This document shows, piece by piece, positions 13,401-23,846 of a stretch of DNA of 64,000 nucleotides. The notes under the pieces were generated by a model. The model worked only from the letters and a program-made list of their open reading frames with translations, had not been told where the DNA came from and did not search any database. How positions within the stretch are numbered: the stretch's first letter is position 1; every line of letters begins with the position of its first letter. The position numbers and the translations under genes are program-made. The stretch comes from Rachycentron canadum (Eukaryota; Chordata; Actinopteri; Carangiformes; Rachycentridae), in NCBI GenBank assembly GCA_038496675.1, contig CM076650.1, positions 26,598,564 through 26,662,563 of the forward strand, in the 5' to 3' direction.

Positions 13401-16400
13401 TTAGTTGTAACTGGTAGCTGATTTTGTCCTTTTTTTATTTCTGACCCTTTTGTTTCCTCAACCCTTTGGGTTTAGATTTGTCAATTCATCAATACTGTCT
13501 GAGGACTCTGAAAACATTTGAGGCAGTTGACAGAGATGAAGACCCTGTTAAGAACCTTCTCCCCCCTCAGCTCAGTCTGTGAATGGGTAGAAGACGTACA
13601 GTGTTTTATGGTGCTGTAACAGTGGTCCAGGTTTTAATTGTGGTGCCTGGGTAAACTGACATTGACTGATTGACAAAAGCTGTTTGCTTTAAGATACAGT
13701 GATTAAAAACTCCTAGTATAAAAACCATTCCCAGTATTAATTTGGTGTTTTAATCCACCTGTTTCATGAAAATTGAATATTCACTCTTGTTTTATCTTCA
13801 CTTTGGTCTCCACCAATTCCTAAGAGAAAATAAGCTTGTTAGCTGCTAAATCCTCCAACACATTCACCAGGTAGTCGCTAAGTTTGTTAGTCTGCTGTTT
13901 GGTGCTGAGCAAGTAGTTTTTTTAGCTTTTTCTCATTGAAAACAGCTGCATGCTGCTGGAAACAATGCCAGGAATACAGTAAATTTACAGTTGGGAACAT
14001 CACAACAATGAGCTTCAAGGGGTTGACTTTTCTCTGCCGTTGAACCTGGTTTCTTCCTGAGAACAGGTGGTGGTGATTGTTACAAGAGCTTCAGTTGTTG
14101 TTGAATTTACAATACAACAGATTATAATTCACCCTCTGAGCAGCACACTGGATGCTACAGGGACTTGCTACAAGACAGTGGTCAGGGTTAGTGGGGCCGT
14201 ATGGAGCAGAAACTTTGGTGGATGAAGGTTTGTATCAATCATACACTCAACTACCTATCACTCAAACCACCTATCACTCAAACCATCTATCACTCAAGAG
14301 ATTGGATATTTGTATATTTTGGACCTTTTTAAGTTAGTTTGTAAGCATATGTATGGGTGTGTGTGTGTGTGTGGGGGGGGTCGTACTGTGAGTGAGGTGA
14401 AGGTCAGGCAGATTCCTCCGAAGCCATTGAAGGAGACGGCGAGGAAGATGAGGACAGACAACACTGATGGAACATATAAAGAAAACCACAGGCTATAATG
14501 AAACTTCAATGGCAATTTTTTTTTTTTTTTTTTTATAACAATGTGGCTCTTATGTTTTGTAAATTTTGTCCATCATTCCCACCAAAAGTGAGCAAACTTA
14601 TATCAAGCTATATACTCATTTTTGGTAACTAGCTTATGTCAACAATGGAACAGCAAAGTAAGATGAAAATGTAATTTATTTTTTGTAATTTACAGACAGT
14701 TTAGGTTTTAACTGAAGCATCTAGCTACTTGCTCCTTGTCCAGGTGGAGTCAGTTGAAAACACGTTGCAGTGTCCTCAGATCTCACACTGACGTTGGTGA
14801 GTAAAATGTTTGAATATCTGATATGAATGATGGAGAAACTACAGAAATTAGATCCAAGTTGTAAAACAGCCATGACTTTCCTTTAAACTCAACAGCCCAG
14901 TTGCAGAAACAGGACTGAAACTGAAACAAGTGTAGGATGATTTAAGGTTTGATATATTGATGAGATGTCTCACCTTCAGGGTTGTGTGCAGCAGCAGCTA
15001 TCATTGCACAGGAGGCTGCAAAGCATGAGCTGAAACACAAACAGAGATGACGTCACGAAGCGTGTGGAAAAGTCCTTTTTACACAACCAAAGGAAATGAC
15101 GACAGCACCATCTGTCATACCTGCCAATGAGCCTCAGTGGGCGTGGGCCATATCGATCCATCAAGATCCCCAAGGGTAAAGTGGCTGCACTGAGGAGGAA
15201 TGAGCCAATGGTGAAGCCAAGATTCAATATCTCTTCCTGTTCCACACAGCTTGGCCAATCACCGTTCTCCAAGGAAGTCATGTTGGTTTTGACAGTGCCA
15301 TTGTCTGGATCTGAGGAGACGAGACATCACAACATCTGAAGTGTCAGAGGTCATAGGTCAGAGGTAAATGCAATCTGGGTGGGAATTGTTGTGTGTCTGT
15401 AAATAATTTCATTGACCTGCTCTATTTGGAAAGTGCCTTGAGAAAACCTCTGTTGTGAACTGACACTATGGACAAATACATTGACTTGACTTGAACAGGT
15501 GACAGTTTGGGCCTTTGAATCATTTGATTTTGTGTTTTAGTTGACTACAGATGGTGATCATGTCCCCATCTGATCAGATGTTTGATTACAGACATTTTTT
15601 GAGACCCATGACCAAATTAGTAAAAATAGTATTGTCTTGCTTTTGGATGAAATTAAGGTAAAAAAAAAAAAAAATTATTCCACTTTTAACTGGGGACCTC
15701 CAGAAACCTCCTTAAAGACCCCTGGGAGACCCCAGGCCATCAGTCCACAACTGACTGTAAAATGGTTCAATGATAAAAATATTGGGCGGTAAGAAAATTA
15801 TTTTGTTTAACAGTCATATATAGCCATATACATAATAATGATGCAATGAATTGGTATAAGTAATAATGATGTAATGTATTGATTATGTCCCTCAGTCCAT
15901 CATTGACAAAAATGCCACAAATCCACCTCGGTCTCGAGCTGTGTCTCCATTTAGAAGTCTCCTCCTTCAGAAGCTGCAGTTGAGGAGGACTGTATCACAG
16001 ACTGTCCCATTTCAAAGGCTCCTTCAGGTGTGGCCAAATCATCCTGGGTAACCTATCCCAAGATTCATTGCACATCAGCAATGACAGTTAAAACAAGACC
16101 AACAGAGAGCCTGGGGATAGTGATTCAACATTACAACTGATAAAACCAAGCCTCAACCTCTGGGTCTGAACCATGAAGCTAAACCCTGCAGTTCCTCTAC
16201 AGTCCACTAGAGTCTGGTCCAGCAGTGAGTCAGTCCAGAGACTGTTGTTAAAACTGCAGTTCCTCCACAGTCCAGTAGAGTCTGGTCCAGCAGTGAGTCG
16301 GTCCAGAGACTCCTGTTAGACCTGCAGTTCCTCCACAGTCCACTAGAGTCTGGTCCAGCAGTGAGTTGGTCCAGAGACTCCATTTTAACATCAACATGTT

Positions 16401-17121
16401 TCCAGCCTGGAACAGAAAGTGGTCTCTGGAGATAATTTCCTCCTTCATGACGCAGGAGAATTTAAAGAACTCACCTATTCAGAGGTTATTAAGGGTGGAA
16501 GAGATGGAGAAATGAGGGTGTGGCCTCTTTGACTGACAGGTGGTGCTCAGAAAGAAACTGTTGGTCTCTGGGCTGATTTTTAAAATACAGAATATATTGC
16601 TACATAGAGAAGAAACAGATGCATCATCAGGACATATACAGTGTAATTATTAGAATAACGGAGCCTGTGGACAGGTTTAAACTGAATTGAATTATTGTCT
16701 GAAGTTTATGGGCCAGAGAAGGGGTCAGTCCAGACTGGTTTGTTGTGAGTATATAAACAGACTGAAGTGTGTTGTGTTGGCTGGAGGTGGATTTATCTCT
16801 TATCTCTGGGGCAATTGTGAAGCCATTGGAAATTAATGCCAGTGTGATTGTACTTGCAGAAACCTAATGAACAGACTGTATTTCAGTGCAACCACAGCAG
16901 CTTTGGACTGAATCATGAGAGACCAGTGTCTGGACTGGAGACAATCAGAAGAACTGGCTGATCTTACCAACACAAACGTGGGAGTAGAAACCTTCGTTCT
17001 TCAGCATGATGAGCAGGGAACCCCAGCCCAACAGGACAGCAGAGAAGAGCAGGTTCTCAATAATGGCTGTGATGGCCATCCACCACCTCCTGCTGTACGC
17101 CTGGGCCAAGCTGGGAGCCAT
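551..17121 (-). CDS. slc43a1: slc43a1, LAT3-type large neutral amino-acid transporter, 14 coding exons
   Basis: Facilitative, Na+-independent transporter of neutral (branched-chain and aromatic) amino acids in the plasma membrane, by family knowledge of SLC43A1. Coding exons (minus): 17121-16968, 15310-15121, 15029-14974, 14463-14387, 9950-9858, 9227-9094, 5580-5438, 3536-3390, 3164-3129, 3005-2873, 2592-2463, 2295-2222, 1006-883, 775-551. They total 1716 nt (571 aa plus TAA); remembered human LAT3 is 559 aa. Every junction has GT-AG and matching phase. Recognisable segments are the start MAPSLAQAYSRRWWMA, LNLGFTIGSF, LPLGILMDRYGPRP, NGFGGICLTFTSLT, MIGSYASSAVTFPG, CLLTCPLIGYIMDWR and LTNAMRAFIFTNLLLV. 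PSCVEQEEILNLGFT and NWPAESFPAPED fit SLC43A1 better than SLC43A2. The exon at 5580-5438 is the weakly conserved cytoplasmic loop, anchored by THVTTM. The start is the family start. An acceptor-like CCAG lies 5 nt upstream of the ATG, so a non-coding 5' exon is likely but was not located. A 1a or 1b fish paralogue cannot be assigned. Confidence 0.93.
1035..1126. repeat. (TG)n/(TA)n microsatellite in the last slc43a1 introns
   Basis: Alternating TG and TA dinucleotides that become a pure (TA)20 tract at 1087-1126. The tract lies 29 nt upstream, in transcript sense, of the exon at 1006-883. A shorter (TG)n at about 851-867 sits just after that exon's donor. Confidence 0.9.
4773..5165 (-). mobile_element. 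Truncated Tc1-like DNA transposon remnant
   Basis: Begins with a terminal-inverted-repeat-like sequence (CACTACTCAGCCTTAACAC, compare the teleost Tc1-type end CACTGATCAGCCATAACA). It then jumps by internal deletion to the stretch that encodes, on the minus strand, the N-terminal part of a Tc1 transposase. The block ending in TTTTCCTGCTTCAACACATC (5127-5146) is shared with the copy at 54436-55378. The right terminal repeat is missing. It lies in an slc43a1 intron and cannot encode a working transposase. Confidence 0.65.
5819..9022. repeat. 3.2-kb minisatellite, 21-bp unit, in an slc43a1 intron
   Basis: About 150 diverged tandem copies of a 21-bp unit close to CTGAAACCAGCTGAGACTAGA, lying between the slc43a1 exons at 9227-9094 and 5580-5438. 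Because 21 is a multiple of three, long reading frames run through both strands as 7-residue repeats (LKPAETR-like on plus, SAGFSLV-like on minus). These frames lack any other coding signal, begin and end at random units, and sit inside an intron, so I do not call them genes. Substitutions such as AACTGAG, CATCTGA and TGATATTAG define sub-variants arranged in higher-order blocks. Confidence 0.95.
9822..9854. repeat. (GA)n microsatellite abutting an slc43a1 donor
   Basis: A (GA)n run on plus, which is (CT)n in the slc43a1 transcript. It starts within a few bases of the splice donor of the exon 9950-9858. Confidence 0.9.
10263..10320. repeat. (CA)n microsatellite
   Basis: Nearly pure CA repeat with a few AA interruptions in an slc43a1 intron. 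It is complementary to the (GT)n tract at 10403-10479. Confidence 0.95.
10403..10479. repeat. (GT)n microsatellite, 77 bp pure
   Basis: Uninterrupted GT repeat that forms an inverted pair with the CA tract 83 nt away. Likely polymorphic in length. Confidence 0.95.
11713..12465 (+). repeat. Interspersed repeat, copy A, with internal 68-bp tandem units
   Basis: About 750 bp that closely matches 15748-16540 in the same orientation, for example the shared start ATTATGTCCCTCAGTCCATC. Inside are about three tandem copies of a 68-bp unit beginning CTGCAGTTCCTCTACAGTCC. A related stretch in opposite orientation occurs near 3590-3720 (shared AGAAACCTGTGGGTGA core). Family unknown to me. No coding capacity. 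Confidence 0.85.
15748..16540 (+). repeat. Interspersed repeat, copy B, of 11713-12465
   Basis: Second copy of the same element in another slc43a1 intron, also with about three 68-bp internal units. The two copies differ by scattered substitutions and small indels, and copy B has an extra AT-rich insert near 15788-15870. Confidence 0.85.
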
Positions 17122-17284
17122 GACAACTGGATACACACAAGGACAGGAGAACATTAGTCCACCAAACCGCAGGGAGCTTGGAACCACCAAGGACAACCAT
17201 CACTCTACACCGTCGAACTCATCACACCTCCCAAAGAGCTACAGTATAGTGTGTCTGGCTTGTTCAGTCTTTATGACGTGTAGG

Positions 17285-17288
<4 letters not shown>

Positions 17289-17339
<51 letters not shown>
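17289..17339. repeat. (AC)n microsatellite
   Basis: Pure AC repeat about 170 bp upstream of the slc43a1 start codon. Confidence 0.95.
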
Positions 17340-17340
<1 letters not shown>

Positions 17341-18081
17341 GCACAGTCCTGCAAACAGAATGGTTCCATATTATCATGACTGCTAAAGCTGTGATGAGCC
17401 ATCATCAACGGCGCATCACGCTTAAAAAAAGGGTGAAGAAGAGGAACAATACCAGTAGGAATGTAACCATTTACACATATACATAGATGCCTTTAACCTG
17501 TTGTTGGTACATCAATGTCATAATGGATTGGACAAAACTGGTCATAACTGTATGGAGCTGTGTTTATCTTTTTTATTTTTTGTGACAATTAATAATTTTC
17601 CAACACATCAGTAGAATTGAGTTCATGACAACGTTGGTACACATACTTCTGGAAAACAGTGATTACAGCCTATTACTATTGCAATTAGACCAGACATGAT
17701 GTAGTTTTTCTCTGCATAGATCATAAAACCCAGAGTATCAGAAGGACTCACTGAAATCAGTTGAGAAACCATTATAATCCTTTTTATCCAGAAAAACTGC
17801 AGCTCCCCCATTTACTGCATTTGTTTACAGACCATTATCACCTGGTCAAATATAGCGGCAACACTGATGTACAATCCAATCCAATGTCTATGTATGTAAA
17901 GGACACTCATGGTGCAATATCAACATTACACTATATAAAGTGATGTAGTGAATATAGTAGAAGCTCAATAGACAAACTGTCAATAGATTACATAACTAAA
18001 TAGAAATGACAATGACGCCAAAATCCAAACCTGTCAAAGAGCAGACTAGGTTTACCCACCCTGCCCTAAAACACCCCAACA

Positions 18082-18291
18082 CTAAAGGTCGATGCAGTCT
18101 AAAGGTAGACATTAAAGGTCCACACGGTCTAAAGGTAGATGTTAAAGGTCCATGTTAAAGGTCCATACGGTCTAAAGGTAGATGTTAAAGGTCCATACGG
18201 TCTAAAGGTAGATGTTAAAGGTCCACACGGTCTAAAGGTAGACCTCCATGTGTTCTTTGATTATAAAGCAGGTCTGGGTTCTATATTAATA
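18082..18291 (+). repeat. Dispersed 30-bp minisatellite element, copy 1
   Basis: Tandem units close to TTAAAGGTCCATACGGTC plus TAAAGGTAGATG. They are followed by a conserved tail, GACCTCCATGTGxTCTTTGA, then TATAAAGCAGGTCT and TCTATATTAATA. The same unit-plus-tail order occurs at 22317-22516, so this is a mobile or duplicated element rather than an isolated satellite. Confidence 0.8.
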
Positions 18292-20069
18292 AAGTATCAG
18301 TAGTAAGTATCATCTGCAGTGGGTGGAGTTACACTGCAAATGATGTCAGCTTGTGAACTGACATGGAACCTGAAAGGAGGCAAGGGAACTGGAAGATGAG
18401 AACAGAGAGTTTGACCCCACTTGACCTTCAACTTGAGCTGGAACTATCAAGTGTCATGCACTGATGTAACCCACGTGCACCCACCTACACACACACACAC
18501 ACACACACACATAGTTTGAACTACAAATGAAGGATCCTGGTGCTCTAAACTACTGAATTTAAAACACATATAGTGTGCACGCGTGTGTGCGTGCGTGCAT
18601 GCGTGAGTGTGCGTGCGTGCGTGTGTGTGTAACCTGTATATGGCATACGTTTGCACACTGAGAGTCCTGCTGACACAGAAAATAGCAGCGCTCTCTCTGT
18701 CCCTTACAATAAAACACTTCCTGCAATTCCTTCTCAATAAAAGGTGGATTAGAGTATAATTGATTATCATTAGAATGACATCACACACAAATCTACACAA
18801 AATTAGCTGTGAACATCATGAATATAATAGTAAGCTCTTTTCCATTGTACAACTTTGCTCTTCATTTTGTGTTTACAATTAATTTCCTGTCATTGACCAT
18901 GAGGGTTGAGGCGTTAGGGTTAGGGTTAGAGAGAGGTTGGGGCATTAGGGTTGAGGCGTTATAGATGAGGTGTCTGGGTTGATACCTGTGTTTTGTCAGT
19001 GATATTTATCTTCTACCCATTATTCCCCTTTAAGGACAAAGTTGTCCTCCTAAAAGTGAAAGCTTTGTTTTACTTGGTATGGCGTGATTTTATTCACTCA
19101 GCTCAACTCACCAGACATTACACTGCTCTACTTTAATCACTGCAGCACTTCTTTTCAAGTGGTCTCCGCATTATTATATATTTTTAATAAAAATAATTAT
19201 TTTTCATTGAGTCATCTGAATGTTTTGTTTCTAATGTTTCCACTGTTACACATGAACACAAGTGAGATCCAAAAATTCCTACAATAATCTGATCACAATA
19301 TAATTTGGTTCAGTCAGTGTTTATGTTTTTAGTGGCCTTTAACGAACACAAAGCCCTGGATGATGCAGAGGCTCAACACAGACGAAAGTACATGATGAAA
19401 CACAGAGTTAGAGAATCAACTTTAACAGAGTCAGGGGGGTTCATGAACACAGCTCAGACCCCGCACATCACTGCAGCTAGTGTGAGGGGCATTCAAGGAC
19501 ATGCTGGCTGTCAAGCTGTATTCAGCATCGGCTGTGTTGATATATTGTTCAAAGGGAATTTGTCACGTGTGAAGCTTGAAATGTCAGCAGATAAAGACTC
19601 TGAATGAGTATCATCACACACACAGACAGTGTGTGACACCTTAAAATGAGCTGAATAAATGTTTTAGTGCTGATGATGGGTTTTATTCTGATGAAACTTC
19701 TAGCTGTGGAGCATTTGCAGCTGTTCTGCTGATGGTAATGTTCTTCTGTCAGAACATGAACATGAACAGAAAAGTCAGCGTGGGTGCCTGAAGTGATCAC
19801 ATCCAGAGGTCTCCACGTCTGTGAGAAACAATCAACATGTTTAAAGTCACTTACTGCCCAAGTCTTTCTGCTCCAGTCGCTGAGCTGTGATGATTCACCG
19901 TGTCCTTGGTTTGAGTCTGTGTCAGACTTTAATCTCTTCTGCAGATTCAAAGTCAGATATCCTGCAGTATGAACTAGCACATGTGCACTCACACTGACTC
20001 TCTGCTTCTCTCTGTGTACAGTATGTCTATAAATGGAGTTCAAGTCTGGCCCACCCAACCTACTGTCCC

Positions 20070-20071
<2 letters not shown>

Positions 20072-20121
<50 letters not shown>
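20072..20121. repeat. (AC)n microsatellite
   Basis: Pure AC repeat in intergenic DNA. Confidence 0.95.
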
Positions 20122-20126
<5 letters not shown>

Positions 20127-22316
20127 CACAGGAGAAACTTGTTGACTGTAACAGACCGGAGGCCTTGCTAAATTTAAATATATCCGCACCTCATGTGTCT
20201 GAGTGGTTTGATAGAAATGCTTTGCCCCCCTCTGCAAAAAGGATCTGTTCACTGGCTCCATCTGGTGGTCAACCACAGTATGTCTGTGTAACGTAGATGG
20301 TTGAATTGAATATACTCTGAATTTTAACTCAGAATGAATTAAAAAACCACCCACAAGCACACGTTTACACACACAGACACACACACACACAAATTTAACT
20401 ACGCATAACTTGAATAGCTGCAACTGCATTAACCCTCTTCAGCCCACTCAAGTGTAAGATCACATGCACATGGTCTTCAGAGTCACAGTGGATAAACTCA
20501 TGAACGAAGTAACTTGGTGTAACTTTGGTGGAGGAAATAGAGAAAGGAGAAACTTGTTTGAAAACTGTTCAATTCAACCTTTATTTCAACAAGCAAGTCT
20601 CTCAAGAACAACCTTTCATATACAGTGACAGTCGGTCCCCTCGTCCTACTCCTACACACATGGGTGTCAGCTAATAATGACAATAATAATAATAATAATG
20701 AAGGACAAACGTGTAAACAAACTCAGTGCAGTCAAGGTTTGTCAGAATTGGACTGTGACGACATCAAACACTGATGCAAGACAAATAAAACATGAATAAA
20801 TAATGAAAATGTCCATCTGTTTTCTCCTGCAATAATTCAAAAAGATTTAAGAAAGAAAGTTTATTGCAACAAATTAAGTTTTCATTCTATTACAACAGAA
20901 ACATTTTTTAAAAAAGAGGCAGAAAGAACTGTGGTTTTGTTCGAGGAGAAGCATCTACAGCAGAGTTTTAAGTTAAAATCAGCATATGACAAGAAAAATA
21001 AATAAATACAAAATCAAAATTCAGCTGAGTTGATCTCTGAAATTTCATTTCACATCAGAGTTTAATTGTGTTTCTATTTTAAAGCCACTGCTTTATGATT
21101 TTATTACGTTGTCATAAAAAAAAGTAATATTTTACAGAATACTGCAATATATGGTAAAAAAAAAAAAAAAAAAGTAATAAAATTCCAAATCAGGAGTGAA
21201 ATTGTAATGGTGACAAAATTAAAAAATGTATCAAGAAATTCTTACTCTATTAAAATAAGTCAGACCATCACGAGTGGAGCTTTAATGCTGCAGTTAAATA
21301 TAGAGCTGGACATACAGTGACTTCATGTTATCATGGCGCAGTTATATTATTGTAACTTAACTACAGGAATTATACATGAATACAACATAAGATGTCATAA
21401 TGGCATCACTGGAGGAAATGGCAAAAAACATTTAAATGAAACATTTACTCAGTGTCAGGCCTACGGTATCTCTGGGAATCTGTCTTAGTGTTTTAGTGGT
21501 GGTGAGTAGAGAAAGCACAGCTGGGGTAATAAATACAGAGTATATCTAAAGCCATAACATAAAGAACCATATTAATCTAATCAGCTCATATACACAAATC
21601 AGTCTGTTCACTGAACAACACAACCTTCTCAACTGTGTCTGACCATGACTGTAAATAATATCAACAACTCCTGTTAATGAACCAACCAAACTCCTGGTGT
21701 GAAGGCTCAAATCCAGCTTCTGTCAGGGTGAAGCCTCATGAGGTCTGAACAACCAGAAGATGCCAAGTTAAGACCTGAAGAGACAGTGAAGGAGACTGAG
21801 CCACAGCTGCAGTTCTGACTGATGAACAGCAGAGTCTCCCACTCCTGTGAGTGTGTGAGGTGCTTTCCGACACCGTCTTCCTTCACAGGTTACATTCTTG
21901 TTTCTGATGTTTCAACAGTAATGTGACTATTTTTACATTGCAGCATGAGGAGTGTTGGCACAGCCATCTGAGGGCTCACCCGACCTGTTATTATTACTGC
22001 TGAATTACATTGTGTGTGTGGGTGTGGGTGTGTGTGTGTGCGTAAAGCTGATGTGCGTATATGTATAAGACTGTGGACCACAGAGCTCCTCTCTCTCTTC
22101 CATATAATCCACTCATTTATCAACCATATGAAAAGGTGCTGTGTGTAGATACAAAAACTCAAAAGTCTTTTATTTTGAAGAACTGGGTCCATTTACCTCT
22201 TCAGGATCCTGTTGTATCAGCTCTTCTTAGTTACCTTGTTATCATCTGTTTTCCCCAAGTTGAGACTTACATGACCAGGTGGAATATCTGCTTAGCTTAC
22301 TGAGCTACCTGAGAGA

Positions 22317-22516
22317 ACTTAAAGGTCCATACGGTCTAAAGGTAGATGTTAAAGGTCCATACAGTCTAAGGGTAGATGTTAAAGGTCCATACAGTCTAAG
22401 GGTAGATGTTAAAGGTCCATACGGTCTAAGGGTAGATGTTAAAGGTCCATACAGTCTAAAGGTAGACCTCCATGTGGTCTTTGATTATAAAGCAGGTCTA
22501 GGTTCTATATTAATAC
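22317..22516 (+). repeat. Dispersed 30-bp minisatellite element, copy 2
   Basis: Five 30-bp units followed by the same tail as at 18241-18291. It is followed at about 22621 by a CCACCCTCAGCCACACCC block. A similar CAGCCACGCCC stretch lies beside copy 3 in reverse complement (37860-37880), suggesting a longer common element. Confidence 0.8.
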
Positions 22517-23663
22517 GGTGAAAGTATCAAAGGTCTTAGTCCACAGAGAAATGCTCACAGCCTGGATTCAGAAACTGAGCCTTCAAACCAGCAGTCAGGA
22601 CTTCTGGAACTTTGGGATGTCTGACCACCCTCAGCCACACCCCCAACCCCAGACCACCTGGACTCACTACACAACCTTATAGAATTTTGGTGAGTGTTTT
22701 CCTATGGATATTAACATTGGAACCATACCAAATATGGACCTTTAAGTTTTCTAATAGGAGACCTGTTTAAACTGAAGAGGTAAAGACATATCTGAATCTA
22801 CACTTAATAAAATGAAGATGCAAATTGAGAAGACTTACATTTACATTACATTTTACTAAAATAGCATCATGTCAACATTATGCCAATTTTTCTATATATT
22901 AATAGAGCTAAGTCATAGTCATTTTCAATAGAGTGTCAAACTGTTTGCTTGACCTCCTAAAGGTGTTGTAGCTTGTGATGACTGCCTAACTCTGCTAATG
23001 TTTCCTCACAGCTGATTCACTTAATTGATTCAATGAAGTCTTTGCTCAGTTTTGAACAAATCAAACTCTTTGGAAGATTAATGAGACCAAAATAAGGGAA
23101 CTGTTGAAGATCTATAGTCTGTGTCAGACTGTCCTCTGGCTCCATTTTGGTGGGAAGTCTAATTGCTGAATTGCTTTAAGGCAGAAAGACAGACGTGAGT
23201 GAACACTAGCATGCTAATTTGCTAATGTCTGTCACACAGTCTTTAGTATCTTAAAATGTAAAAATGAATAGGTTAACATGCTATGCTAATGTAAAAGTAC
23301 AACTCAGGTACAACAGAGACATTTCCCTCTGGACCAAAATGTTGGTGCAACAAATGTCTGGATGCCTTAGGTGGGAACATGACAGTGAACTCAAATCATG
23401 ATCAATTAGCTACACGAAGCACCTTTTCATTCGTGGTCTAAACTTGTCTTCACTCTCTTCTGGTTTTTCTGATTGTCTGCTGGCTAAAAAAAATTACTCT
23501 TTGTCTCTGTCATCCCTTAAATTCCCGTATCTCAAGTATTTATCATCTTGCTTCTCTCCTAGCATGCCTCACTATTCCAAATTCCACCCCACCTCTCCTG
23601 CTTTTTTTTATCCCCTGTACTCCTCCTTTAGTTTCTCTCTGTCCTCTTCCAGTCTCCAGTCTT

Positions 23664-23846
23664 TCACTCCCAGAAGATGTTAGTGATGTCAGAGTCCAGG
23701 CTGAAGATCCAGATCACCAGTGGGGCAGAGATCAGGACGAACGACCAGGACACGCCCTTCACTGACCGATGTAGCCTTGACATCATGGCACTGACCAATC
23801 CGGCACTAGCACTTGTCCTCTGCAGCTCCTCCTCCTCTTCCACTGA
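23664..23846 (-). CDS. atp2a3: Last SERCA exon: SERCA2b-like tail with eleventh membrane segment
   Basis: Encodes residues 1006-1065. An acidic linker ([12 protein letters not shown]) and a basic stretch (SRLHRSVKG) lead into the hydrophobic segment [19 protein letters not shown] (about 1037-1055). The protein ends TNIFWE. This parallels the human SERCA2b tail (ISWPFVLLIMPLVIW, ending MFWS), which forms TM11 and a luminal extension that raises Ca2+ affinity. The linker between the M10 region and TM11 is about 15 residues longer than in SERCA2b. The acceptor CTAAAAG at 23847-23853 lacks a strong pyrimidine tract, so use of this exon may be regulated. Confidence 0.85.
   Translation of the reverse strand, partial: SVEEEEELQRTSASAGLVSAMMSRLHRSVKGVSWSFVLISAPLVIWIFSLDSDITNIFWE

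Larger units (their letters stand above)
17122..23663. other. Intergenic region between slc43a1 and the SERCA gene
   Basis: No coding exon recognised on either strand. It holds (AC)n tracts at 17289-17339 and 20072-20121, GT/GC-rich simple sequence at 18485-18630, two copies of a dispersed 30-bp minisatellite element (18082-18291, 22317-22516), poly-A at about 21156-21174, and a few TTAGGG-like hexamers near 18915. The part nearest 23663 is presumably SERCA 3' UTR. Possible minus-strand AATAAA signals occur near 20580 and 20855, but use is unknown. The slc43a1 promoter should lie somewhere above 17121 and was not pinpointed. Confidence 0.5.

Noticed and set aside
18900..18975. TTAGGG-like hexamers suggesting an interstitial telomere
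   Set aside because: Only about three imperfect units, too few and too degenerate.
19305..19607. Plus-strand 100-codon frame in the intergenic region
   Set aside because: No recognisable domain, no splice context or periodicity; typical random frame length for this composition.
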